Assembly: GCA_041739295.1 (NCBI GenBank)
Contig: JBGSOE010000252.1
Span: 1-29,791 of the forward strand
DNA from: JAHJQQ01 sp041739295
GTDB lineage: Bacteria > Pseudomonadota > Gammaproteobacteria > Thiohalobacterales > Thiohalobacteraceae
Direction: 5' to 3'
DNA length: 29,791 bases
Shown here: piece after piece, positions 23,898-29,791 of the stretch
Layout: each line of letters starts with the position of its first letter
How positions within the stretch are numbered: the stretch's first letter is position 1
Position numbers and translations under genes: made by a program
The notes under the pieces: model-generated
The model's input: the letters and a program-made list of their open reading frames with translations, nothing else
Database searches by the model: none
Told to the model about the DNA's origin: nothing

Positions 23898-24063
23898 CCT
23901 GTGCTCCTTGTGTAGAGTGTCTCGAAGACGGCCTTGGTCACAGGTGAGCCGGTGATTCGATTCAGGTGACTATTTGCACCTAGAATCCCTGCCCAGGTCA
24001 AGGGGCACACTGCCTGTGCAACTTCCCAGCGTTGGGTGTAGTCGGATATTTATTGGAGAATTG

Positions 24064-24244
24064 TCGGACGCGCAGTTAGCGCCGCTGAACCCGACCTACG
24101 TTAGTATGCAGATTACATGTAGGTCGGATGAACCAACTCCGCTATACAGCGCGGAGTTGCTACGGTAATGGAGATAACCATTTAAAGCCCATCACAGCAG
24201 CAGCTGTGATGGGCGGCCGTTCAGGCCGAAGGCCGCGTCTGACA
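24064..24244. repeat. Family 2 multi-hairpin repeat, copy C
   Basis: About 181 bp, the fullest copy, from TCGGACGCG (24064) to GCGTCTGACA (24244). Hairpins: CCGACCTAC with GTAGGTCGG, CAACTCCGC with GCGGAGTTG (24134-24159), CCCATCACAGC with GCTGTGATGGG (24188-24213), and GGCCGAAGGCC. Stem bases differ from copies A and B in compensating pairs. It is followed by a short tandem repeat (AGATACTGGC twice, 24244-24263). The 436-nt gap 23898-24333 holds nothing else I can identify except promoter space. Confidence 0.82.
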
Positions 24245-24333
24245 GATACTGGCAGATACTGGCAGATTCAATGTGGAAGCTGAAAATTCAGAGACTCATA
24301 AGAAATAGAAAGATTGCTCAATAGGAGAGTGCC

Positions 24334-25113
24334 GTGAGTCACATAGCAAACAGTGTAAATAAGGGTGTCGGTGCTTTAGTGGGCGTTGGGCTGCTGATGT
24401 TAGGCTGTGCCGGAGCTGATGATGTGCCGACACTGCCGAATTATCAGGAGGCATCCGTGCAGATGCAGGCAGAGATGAAGGCGTCCGGAAAATTTCCAAA
24501 ATTCACCGAACAGGACATGCAGGTCATGCAGGATGCCAAAGCGAAATTGGCGGCCGCGATGCCCACGCCGGGCCTCAAGGTCGGCGAGCGTGCCCCAGAT
24601 TTCACCTTGTCCGATGCACAGGGCAAAGAGCTGACGCTAAGCACGCTGCTCAAGCGTGGCCCGGTCATCCTGACGTTCTACCGCGGTGCCTGGTGTCCGT
24701 ATTGCAACCTGCAACTCAAGCTGTTGAATGAGAGTCTGCCGCAGTTTGAGCACTACGGCGCGCAGCTGGTTGCCGTGACACCCCAACTTCCTGATAAATC
24801 GCTGGAGCAGGTCAACAAGGCTGGCTATCCCTTCGCGATCCTCAGCGATCTCGATAGCCAGGTGATGCGTGACTACAACCTCTATTTCGAGGTGCCGCCA
24901 GAACTCAGCGAGGTCTACAAACATGCCATGGGCTTGGATCTGGCCGATTACAACGGTACAGGGCGTTATGTATTGCCAGTCCCGGGCACCTTTGTGATCG
25001 ATAGCCGCGGAATTATCCGTGGGGCCTTTGCCAAAACCGATTACACCCAGCGTATAGAGCCCAGCGCTATCCTGGAAGTCATCAAGACCATGCCTGTGGT
25101 TACGATTCAGTAG
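24334..25113 (+). CDS. Exported peroxiredoxin-like (AhpC/TSA) protein
   Basis: The GTG start at 24334 follows GGAGAG at good spacing. The 259-residue protein has an N-terminal hydrophobic segment GVGALVGVGLLMLGCAGADD. This could be a Sec signal or an imperfect lipobox (MLGC, where Met at -3 is unusual). A helical stretch (35-75) precedes the thioredoxin-fold domain, which begins at GLKVGERAPDFTLSDAQG. The redox motif is FYRGAWCPYCNLQL with C121 and C124, a CxxC pair as in the PRX-like2 group. FPV-type regions PFAILSDLDSQVMRDYNLYF and VPGTFVIDSRGIIRGAF follow. It probably reduces peroxides in the periplasm. TatD starts 24 nt downstream and is likely cotranscribed. Confidence 0.85.
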   Translation: MSHIANSVNKGVGALVGVGLLMLGCAGADDVPTLPNYQEASVQMQAEMKASGKFPKFTEQDMQVMQDAKAKLAAAMPTPGLKVGERAPDFTLSDAQGKELTLSTLLKRGPVILTFYRGAWCPYCNLQLKLLNESLPQFEHYGAQLVAVTPQLPDKSLEQVNKAGYPFAILSDLDSQVMRDYNLYFEVPPELSEVYKHAMGLDLADYNGTGRYVLPVPGTFVIDSRGIIRGAFAKTDYTQRIEPSAILEVIKTMPVVTIQ

Positions 25114-25137
25114 CCTGTATTGGCATACACTGCAGAC

Positions 25138-25905
25138 ATGGAACTGATCGATACTCATTGTCATATCGATGTCGAGGACTTCGACCCGGATCGGGACGAA
25201 ATCCTCGCGCGTTGTCGGCAGCAGGGTATTGCCCGAATCGTAGTACCCGCTGTGCTTGCGCGTAGTTGGCAGTCTCTGCTGGATCTTTGCCGGCGTGAGT
25301 CTGGGCTGTTGCCGGCTCTCGGGCTGCATCCGATCTACCTCACCCAGCACAGTGACGCCGATATTGAGTCATTGGCCGCCTGGGTTGAACGCGAAAAGCC
25401 GGTGGCTGTGGGTGAGATAGGCTTGGATTATTTTGTCGAGACCTTGGATCATGCCCGCCAGCAGCATTTGTTCGAGGCGCAACTGCAAGTGGCCCGTGAC
25501 GCCGACTTACCGATCATATTGCATGTGCGCAAGGCCCATGATCAGGTGTTAGCAACGCTCAAACGCTATCAGGTCCACGGTGGTATCGCGCATGCCTTCA
25601 ATGGCAGCCTGCAGCAGGCGCAGCAGTATATCGACCTGGGTTTCAAACTCGGCTTCGGTGGGATGCTGACCTATGAGCGATCTAACAAGCTACGCCGTCT
25701 GGCGAAAGAATTGCCGCTGGAGGTGCTGGTATTGGAAACCGACGCGCCCGATATGACCGTGGCGGCGCACCATGGTGAACGCAACAGTCCGGAATACCTC
25801 CCGGATTGTCTGCGGGCCTTAGCTGAAGTTCGGGACGAGGATCCCGTACTGGTCGCAGCCGCGACGACCCGTAATGCGGAACAGGTGCTCGGGCTGAGTA
25901 GTTGA
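25138..25905 (+). CDS. TatD-family metal-dependent hydrolase
   Basis: The ATG at 25138 opens the conserved start MELIDTHCHIDVEDFDPDRD; a TTG 18 nt upstream is rejected. The 255-residue TIM-barrel protein has all the usual metal ligands: HxH in DTHCHID (H7, H9), Glu in AVGEIGLDYF, His in LPIILHVRKAHD, His in GIAHAFNG, and Asp in ETDAPDM. TatD-family proteins are DNases/3'-5' exonucleases, and some act in D-aminoacyl or DNA-repair processes. The substrate here is unresolved. No twin-arginine transport genes accompany it. It follows the peroxiredoxin-like gene by 24 nt. Confidence 0.93.
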   Translation: MELIDTHCHIDVEDFDPDRDEILARCRQQGIARIVVPAVLARSWQSLLDLCRRESGLLPALGLHPIYLTQHSDADIESLAAWVEREKPVAVGEIGLDYFVETLDHARQQHLFEAQLQVARDADLPIILHVRKAHDQVLATLKRYQVHGGIAHAFNGSLQQAQQYIDLGFKLGFGGMLTYERSNKLRRLAKELPLEVLVLETDAPDMTVAAHHGERNSPEYLPDCLRALAEVRDEDPVLVAAATTRNAEQVLGLSS

Positions 25906-25970
25906 GTTTGGTATCTTTGGCGTTGGGTTAACAGTCGAATCATCTTGGCATCATCCTTTGCGAGGGAGTG

Positions 25971-26060
25971 TCGGACGCGCGGCTAGCGCCGCTGAATCCG
26001 ACCTACAAGACTACGCATAACAAGCGTAGGTCGGTTTCTGGCCGAAGGCCGCGTCCGACA
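25971..26060. repeat. Family 2 repeat, copy D (short form)
   Basis: Ninety bp from TCGGACGCG (25971) to GCGTCCGACA (26060). It keeps the outer ends, the CCGACCTAC/GTAGGTCGG stem and the small GGCCGAAGGCC hairpin, but lacks the two inner hairpins of copies A to C. The exact outer ends flanking a shorter core suggest it is a natural unit rather than a random deletion. Confidence 0.78.
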
Positions 26061-26112
26061 GGTCCAACGGGTGAAACTCAATAATCAGTTTACTTAACAA
26101 AGTGGAATTTCG

Positions 26113-26361
26113 ATGAAGTGCGTTATTTATAAAGGCGATCGAAAACAGGACACCTATCTCTATATTGAACGCGAAGGGGATTTCAGCCGCGTGCCGGAGG
26201 CCTTGCTCAAATTGCTTGGCATGCTGGAATGGGTGATGGCGTTGGAGTTGACCCCAGACCGCACACTGGCACAGGCCGATGCGGAACAGGTTCGCCGACA
26301 ACTCAAAGAGCATGGCTATTATTTGCAGATGCCACCGCAGGATGATTCGGTGCTGCAGTGA
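26113..26361 (+). CDS. YcgL domain protein
   Basis: An 82-residue protein that matches the small YcgL family along its length: MKCVIYKGDRKQDTYLYIER, then GDFSRVPEALLKLLG, a middle segment MALELTPDRTLAQADAEQVR and the end EHGYYLQMPPQDD. The DFSRVPE and GYYLQMPP phrases are the signature. The family is largely confined to gammaproteobacteria, which is the best taxonomic clue in the window; its function is not established. The ribosome site before the ATG at 26113 is weak. It converges with the lytic transglycosylase gene. Confidence 0.92.
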   Translation: MKCVIYKGDRKQDTYLYIEREGDFSRVPEALLKLLGMLEWVMALELTPDRTLAQADAEQVRRQLKEHGYYLQMPPQDDSVLQ

Positions 26362-26371
26362 ATACTATTGT

Positions 26372-28294
26372 TCAGATAGTTGGCAGTGCGACGGTACAGG
26401 ATTGCAGATCTACGCTACCGCCGTCACTGAGTGCCTGATAGAGCTTCCAGAATTTATCATCGACTTGTTTCACGCGAGGTTTCGACTTGACGTTCAGAAA
26501 ACGTCCTGCGGCGCGTGGGCCCGCGTTATAGGCAGCGTAGGTCGCTCGCGCAAGATCACCTTGATTGCCGCTTTGCTTGGCGATAGGTCGTGCATAGAGA
26601 CGTAGATATCGCAGCAGGATGCGCGTACCTGCTGTGGCGTTGTAGCCAGTGTCTTTTTTCAGACGTTCAATATCAAAGATGCCACGCCAGACACTGGGAT
26701 TGATCTGCATTATGCCAATGCTCCCGCTCGGCGAGCGCACATAGCTGGTAGCACCGTCCTGCTGCACATATTGACGCCAACAGCTTTCGATCAAGGCCGT
26801 TGTGGATAACAGGTAGCTGAAATCGGCCAACTCTTCCATTGTTAGATGGGCATGCGCCAGTTCACGGGCGCGCACAGCCTCAAGCAGAGCTGCAACCATA
26901 ATGCGGTAGACATCCAGTTCATCTGTGTTGGGTATCCAGGGATCAAGGCGTTCTGACAAATGTTGCAGAATGTCAGGTGCTGCCTCGGCCTGCGCCGCAG
27001 GGATGAAAAAATCCAGCCAATTTCTGTACAGCGAACTCGACGGCACGGTTTGTATGGGGTCCGGCGTGGTCGGCTGCTGATCATCATTAAGATTAAACAG
27101 ATCCTGTAGGAACGGGTCCAGATCCCAATTGAACTCCAACGGATCACTCACATCCATCGGCCGCATCGCACGCGCCAGTCGGCGTAATCCGTTTTCCGAC
27201 ATTTCGAAGTTAAGACCGGGTGCCGTCTTGTCGAGCAGCATCAGTGTGTCGCCGGCCGTCAGGAATGTCAGGTAGGGCAACAACTGTCCTGATAATTGAC
27301 CGCGCTGACTGGCTTCCGTCATGAGGTCACGCAAGTCATTCCAGGCACGGACGAACAGCTCGCGGGTTGGGTCGCCACTGGTTTGTTCGGCTTCTCCCGA
27401 CAATATCGCCGTTACCTGATAGCGGCTGTTGAGCAAGATCTCCAACAGTCGAATACGGATGTCGGTGTCTTCGATACTTAGCCCCAGATTGCGGATGATG
27501 TACACCAGAAAGGCATCCCAGGCCTGCGATGTTTTCTCAAAGCTGGCGAGTTCTTCGCTGGACAAGGGCGTTTCGCTGGGCGCCGGTGTCATTGCAGCCT
27601 GGGGAAGGTATTGATCCGGCACGTCGAGCACCAGGGGGATGTTTAATTCATCCTGACTTACTTTCAAGATCGTAGCGCGGGCTGAGCCTAGAATGGCATC
27701 GATCTGCTGCACCTGGGATTCCGGCATAAAATTGTGCAGTACAGTTGCCACTTCAGTGCGAGGTGGTCGCAGATCGATCTGGAATGCCTCCAAGCGCGGT
27801 CGCATGATACGGGCCACCAGTTTCCAGACAAGCTCGGCAACCAGACTTTTATTGCCTTTGTCGTCGATTAGTTCGGTATTCAGCAGACGATAGCGCAGGA
27901 GATGGTCCGGTGTGATGTAAGGTTCAAGCTCAAACCGGGCCTGTCCTTTCCAGGTGATAGCACCATAGCAACTGCCGAACCACTCCGGGCCGAATTTGAG
28001 ATTGGCCCGAGTCTTCACCTGCAGTTTCTCACCCGTGGTTTCCAGTTGCAGTCCGGTCAGTTCGATAAACCGACAATCACCTTGGCGGAAGATTTCTGCG
28101 GGTGTGGAGCCGTGAATGCCAAGCGTGTCACTCAGCGACGACTGCAAAAGTGTAATTGGCAGGCGTAGTGGAAGGGTCACCTCGGATGAAGAGGCCACAC
28201 CAATACCCAGCAGCGACAAGAGTATGCCGGTGAGTAACAAGAGTTTTATTCGGGTGCGATGTAAGGTCGTGTCAGTGTTCACTGTTGTACCCAT
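26372..28294 (-). CDS. Exported lytic transglycosylase with SLT domain
   Basis: The start is taken as the ATG at 28294, which places a signal or anchor segment (IKLLLLTGILLSLLGIGVAS) near the N-terminus; longer frames up to 28378 have no better ribosome site. The product has about 640 residues. The first 500 residues form a large domain without a motif I recognise, rich in alpha helices in its second half. The C-terminal 120-130 residues are a soluble-lytic-transglycosylase domain: ALIESCW (catalytic Glu), SPSGSIGIMQINPSVWRGI, TRILLRYLRLYA and ATYAAYNAGPRAAGRF. Such enzymes cleave murein glycan strands in the periplasm. A strong terminator and a structured region lie upstream on the same strand, so a leader-controlled transcript is possible. 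Confidence 0.88.
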   Translation of the reverse strand: MGTTVNTDTTLHRTRIKLLLLTGILLSLLGIGVASSSEVTLPLRLPITLLQSSLSDTLGIHGSTPAEIFRQGDCRFIELTGLQLETTGEKLQVKTRANLKFGPEWFGSCYGAITWKGQARFELEPYITPDHLLRYRLLNTELIDDKGNKSLVAELVWKLVARIMRPRLEAFQIDLRPPRTEVATVLHNFMPESQVQQIDAILGSARATILKVSQDELNIPLVLDVPDQYLPQAAMTPAPSETPLSSEELASFEKTSQAWDAFLVYIIRNLGLSIEDTDIRIRLLEILLNSRYQVTAILSGEAEQTSGDPTRELFVRAWNDLRDLMTEASQRGQLSGQLLPYLTFLTAGDTLMLLDKTAPGLNFEMSENGLRRLARAMRPMDVSDPLEFNWDLDPFLQDLFNLNDDQQPTTPDPIQTVPSSSLYRNWLDFFIPAAQAEAAPDILQHLSERLDPWIPNTDELDVYRIMVAALLEAVRARELAHAHLTMEELADFSYLLSTTALIESCWRQYVQQDGATSYVRSPSGSIGIMQINPSVWRGIFDIERLKKDTGYNATAGTRILLRYLRLYARPIAKQSGNQGDLARATYAAYNAGPRAAGRFLNVKSKPRVKQVDDKFWKLYQALSDGGSVDLQSCTVALPTI

Positions 28295-28422
28295 GTGGGT
28301 GGTCCGCGAGGAATATCTTGCGACGCCGCGCATAGTTACACAGCATTCTGAATAATATCCATAGCCCTTCGTGTGCATGGCTGGACTGAACGCAGTGAGA
28401 GATGTCGGTTATGAATCGCAGG

Positions 28423-28452
28423 CAAAAAAAACCCCGCCTTGTTAGGCGGGGA
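28423..28452 (-). terminator. Rho-independent terminator on the minus strand
   Basis: Read on the minus strand, CCCCGCC-TAACAA-GGCGGGG (28451-28432) is followed by an eight-base T-run. The seven-pair GC stem is strong. It lies 129 nt or more before the ATG of the transglycosylase gene, so it either ends a separate RNA or attenuates that gene. Confidence 0.92.
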
Positions 28453-28651
28453 AATGTCTCGATATCGCCCCCTGTTAACCACCATCGGCGTTGCGCGAAC
28501 CACATGGCAGTGAATAGCGAACCGAGTTACATCCGATACTCGCTGGGCTACGAAAATGCGTAAGCCAGTGCTGGAAACGCGGGTATCGGGAGCCCGGACC
28601 AAAGGTCCGAGGCGAGGCCATAGTTTAGCCTGTTTGGGTACCAGATCGAGA
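28432..28651 (-). ncRNA. Candidate structured small RNA or 5' leader
   Basis: About 200 nt read on the minus strand upstream of the strong terminator. A closing stem pairs TCTCGAT (28651-28645) with ATCGAGA (28463-28457). Inside are a perfect hairpin CGGACC-TTT-GGTCCG (28609-28595), a stem CCGATAC with GTATCGG (28589-28533), and within it an irregular stem around GGCTTACG and CGTAGCC (28566-28546). No protein frame looks real here. It does not show the conserved sequence of 6S RNA, RNase P, SRP or tmRNA that I can recall, nor a riboswitch I recognise. It could be an independent sRNA or a terminator-controlled leader of the transglycosylase gene. Confidence 0.55.
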
Positions 28652-28689
28652 GGGGAAATTAAGTATTTTTTTCCGGCCGCTGCGGCCAC

Positions 28690-29067
28690 ATTCGATCTGG
28701 ATTAATTCGCTACGTTATCCACTAAAATTTTGTAACTATATGAAATATATATTTTATAAATAATACTGCTGAGATTGCATGGGATTAGCTGGATTACGCA
28801 CACAGTACCCCATTATTGCAAACATGCCAGCAGATCAGTGGGTTGTATAAACCTTGATAATTTTGATGAATATTAGGCCAATTTCCCGCCATTGGCAGCT
28901 ATGACTTGATCTTGTGGTTAGATCAAGTCTAGATTGCCGTTCACGGCAAGTCGGAACACCCCAAATGGCTCAGAATCAGAGCGGTCGCATGGGATTTTGA
29001 GTGCTGGGCCATCTGGGCGATGCGCACGTTCGCCCGACAAAATTTAGATTGGCGGTAACGGAGAATA
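28690..29067. other. Gene-free stretch with two tandem hairpins
   Basis: The stretch 28690-28900 is AT-rich and shows no gene; it should contain the promoter of the RNA or leader on the minus strand. Two inverted repeats follow: GACTTGATC-N9-GATCAAGTC (28903-28929), a perfect nine-pair stem, and TTGCCG-TTCA-CGGCAA (28934-28949). Neither is followed by a T-run. They lie about 120-165 nt upstream of the DUF488 gene and could be an operator or leader structure. Confidence 0.5.
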
Positions 29068-29601
29068 ATGACGACCACGATCTATACACTCGGGCATGCC
29101 AACCACAGTTTCGAAGAGCTAGTGTCTATGTTGCAATTGGTGGGTGTTATGACGCTAGTCGATGTTCGCCAATATCCGCAGTCTGTACGGCATCCACATT
29201 TTGGTCAGGATAATCTACGTGTCTCCATGGATGGGATGGGCATCGAATACCATTGGGCGGGTCGTCAATTGGGTGGCCATCGGCAGGCACGAGCGAACTC
29301 CCTGCACACCGCCTTGGTGGATGAGGGGCTGCGCGGTTACGCAGACTACATGGATGGCGAAGCCTTCAAAAAGGGCGTCGCGCAATTGCTTAATCTGGCC
29401 AATCGCGCGTCAACTGCAATGTTGTGTGCAGAAGCTGAGCCGCTACAGTGCCACCGCTCATTGATTGCGGACTTTCTGACCCTTCAGGGTATCGAAGTCA
29501 TTCATTTATTAGCGCCAGGACAGCAGCGGCAGCATTCGTTGCGTGCGGAAGTCCGCCGGGAGTCGCAGCAGCTGGTCTATGATCGTTTTGCGACTGCGTA
29601 A
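29068..29601 (+). CDS. DUF488 family protein
   Basis: A 177-residue protein matching DUF488 over its whole length: IYTLGHANHSFEELVSML at the start, LVDVRQYPQSVRHPHF (about 30-46), GIEYHWAGRQLGG, and the signature MLCAEAEPLQCHRSLIADFL (about 115-134) containing the conserved Cys-Ala-Glu and Cys-His-Arg motifs. The function of DUF488 proteins is not established. The ribosome site CGGAG lies about 7 nt before the ATG at 29068. The msrA gene starts 30 nt downstream and may be cotranscribed. Confidence 0.9.
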   Translation: MTTTIYTLGHANHSFEELVSMLQLVGVMTLVDVRQYPQSVRHPHFGQDNLRVSMDGMGIEYHWAGRQLGGHRQARANSLHTALVDEGLRGYADYMDGEAFKKGVAQLLNLANRASTAMLCAEAEPLQCHRSLIADFLTLQGIEVIHLLAPGQQRQHSLRAEVRRESQQLVYDRFATA

Positions 29602-29630
29602 CTGGTGCTTGATATAGGAGAAAGCAACTC

Positions 29631-29791
29631 ATGATGGGATCACACAAATCGGTAAGCATACCCACAGTGGAAGAGGCCTTGCCCGGCCGTAGTGAACCTA
29701 TGCAGGTACCCGAACGCCATTTTGTGAATGGCAACCCTCTTCAGCCGCCGTTCCCGGAAGGTTATGCCAAAGTGATATTCGGGTTGGGTTG
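29631..29791 (+). CDS. msrA: Peptide methionine sulfoxide reductase MsrA, 5' part only
   Basis: The frame runs off the window edge after about 53 codons. The ATG at 29631 (or the adjacent ATG at 29634) follows AGGAG. The visible N-terminus includes VEEALPGRSEPMQVPERHFV, then EGYAKVIFGLG, matching the MsrA start in which ALPGR and the strand before the catalytic GCFWG motif are conserved. The catalytic Cys itself would fall just beyond the window. MsrA reduces methionine-S-sulfoxide in proteins. Position after the DUF488 gene suggests an operon. Confidence 0.85.
   Translation, partial: MMGSHKSVSIPTVEEALPGRSEPMQVPERHFVNGNPLQPPFPEGYAKVIFGLG

Noticed and set aside
24244..24263. CRISPR-like or tandem repeat array
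   Set aside because: Only two copies of a ten-base unit with no spacers.
28457..28651. 6S RNA (ssrS), RNase P RNA, SRP RNA or tmRNA
   Set aside because: Length suits 6S, but the conserved sequences of these RNAs that I know are absent, and no CCA end or tRNA-like part is seen.
28336..28689. A 117-codon minus-strand frame over the RNA-like region
   Set aside because: It spans the terminator and hairpins, has no ribosome site and no protein-like composition.

Overview
The window looks like chromosomal DNA of a gammaproteobacterium with mid-range GC. GreB, a YcgL-domain protein, TcdA, a YfiF-like TrmH/SpoU methyltransferase, a PhoP/PhoQ-like pair and a PEP-CTERM protein together point to that class, possibly a free-living environmental or Chromatiales-like lineage. 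The lineage is inference; there is no rRNA marker, tRNA, phage module, CRISPR array or intact transposase gene.

Layout. 1-3583: 3' part of an AsmA-family gene (+). 3585-3801: a miniature element. 3936-6226: chromate operon chrB-chrA (-) with an AT-rich palindromic promoter. 6589-7839: HD-GYP phosphodiesterase (+). 8047-9249: an unusual SlyD-like FKBP/methyltransferase fusion (+). 9347-10968: hipBA toxin-antitoxin pair with two near-identical operators. 11099-12346: bactofilin and a methyltransferase. 12575-13033: PEP-CTERM protein (-). 13327-14318: Sel1-repeat protein and greB (-). 14491-14895: double-CxxC protein (+). 15359-16180: tcdA (-). 16415-19598: a four-gene unit on the minus strand (glycine-zipper protein, PepSY-like protein, OmpR-type regulator, PhoQ-type kinase). 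It is divergent from a secreted Tyr/His-rich protein (19789-20196), and the shared promoter holds 11-bp-period direct repeats typical of OmpR/PhoP regulators. 20514-23897: cytochrome b561, TrmH-family methyltransferase, GH17-like protein and SRPBCC protein (-). 24334-25905: peroxiredoxin-like protein and TatD (+). 26113-26361: YcgL (+). 26372-28294: lytic transglycosylase (-), preceded by a structured leader or sRNA with a terminator. 29068-end: DUF488 protein and the start of msrA (+).

Two dispersed repeat families fill most long intergenic gaps. Family 1 has GGAACCTCTGATTAAT inverted termini, a TTAG target duplication in one copy, and sits just behind gene 3' ends; one copy supplies the stop codon of tcdA. 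Family 2 is a 90-180 bp multi-hairpin repeat with compensatory base changes between copies. These repeats, the PhoP-box-like divergent promoter, the hipBA operators, the FKBP-methyltransferase fusion and the RNA-like element at 28432-28651 are the most noteworthy parts. All calls were made by eye, without database searches.
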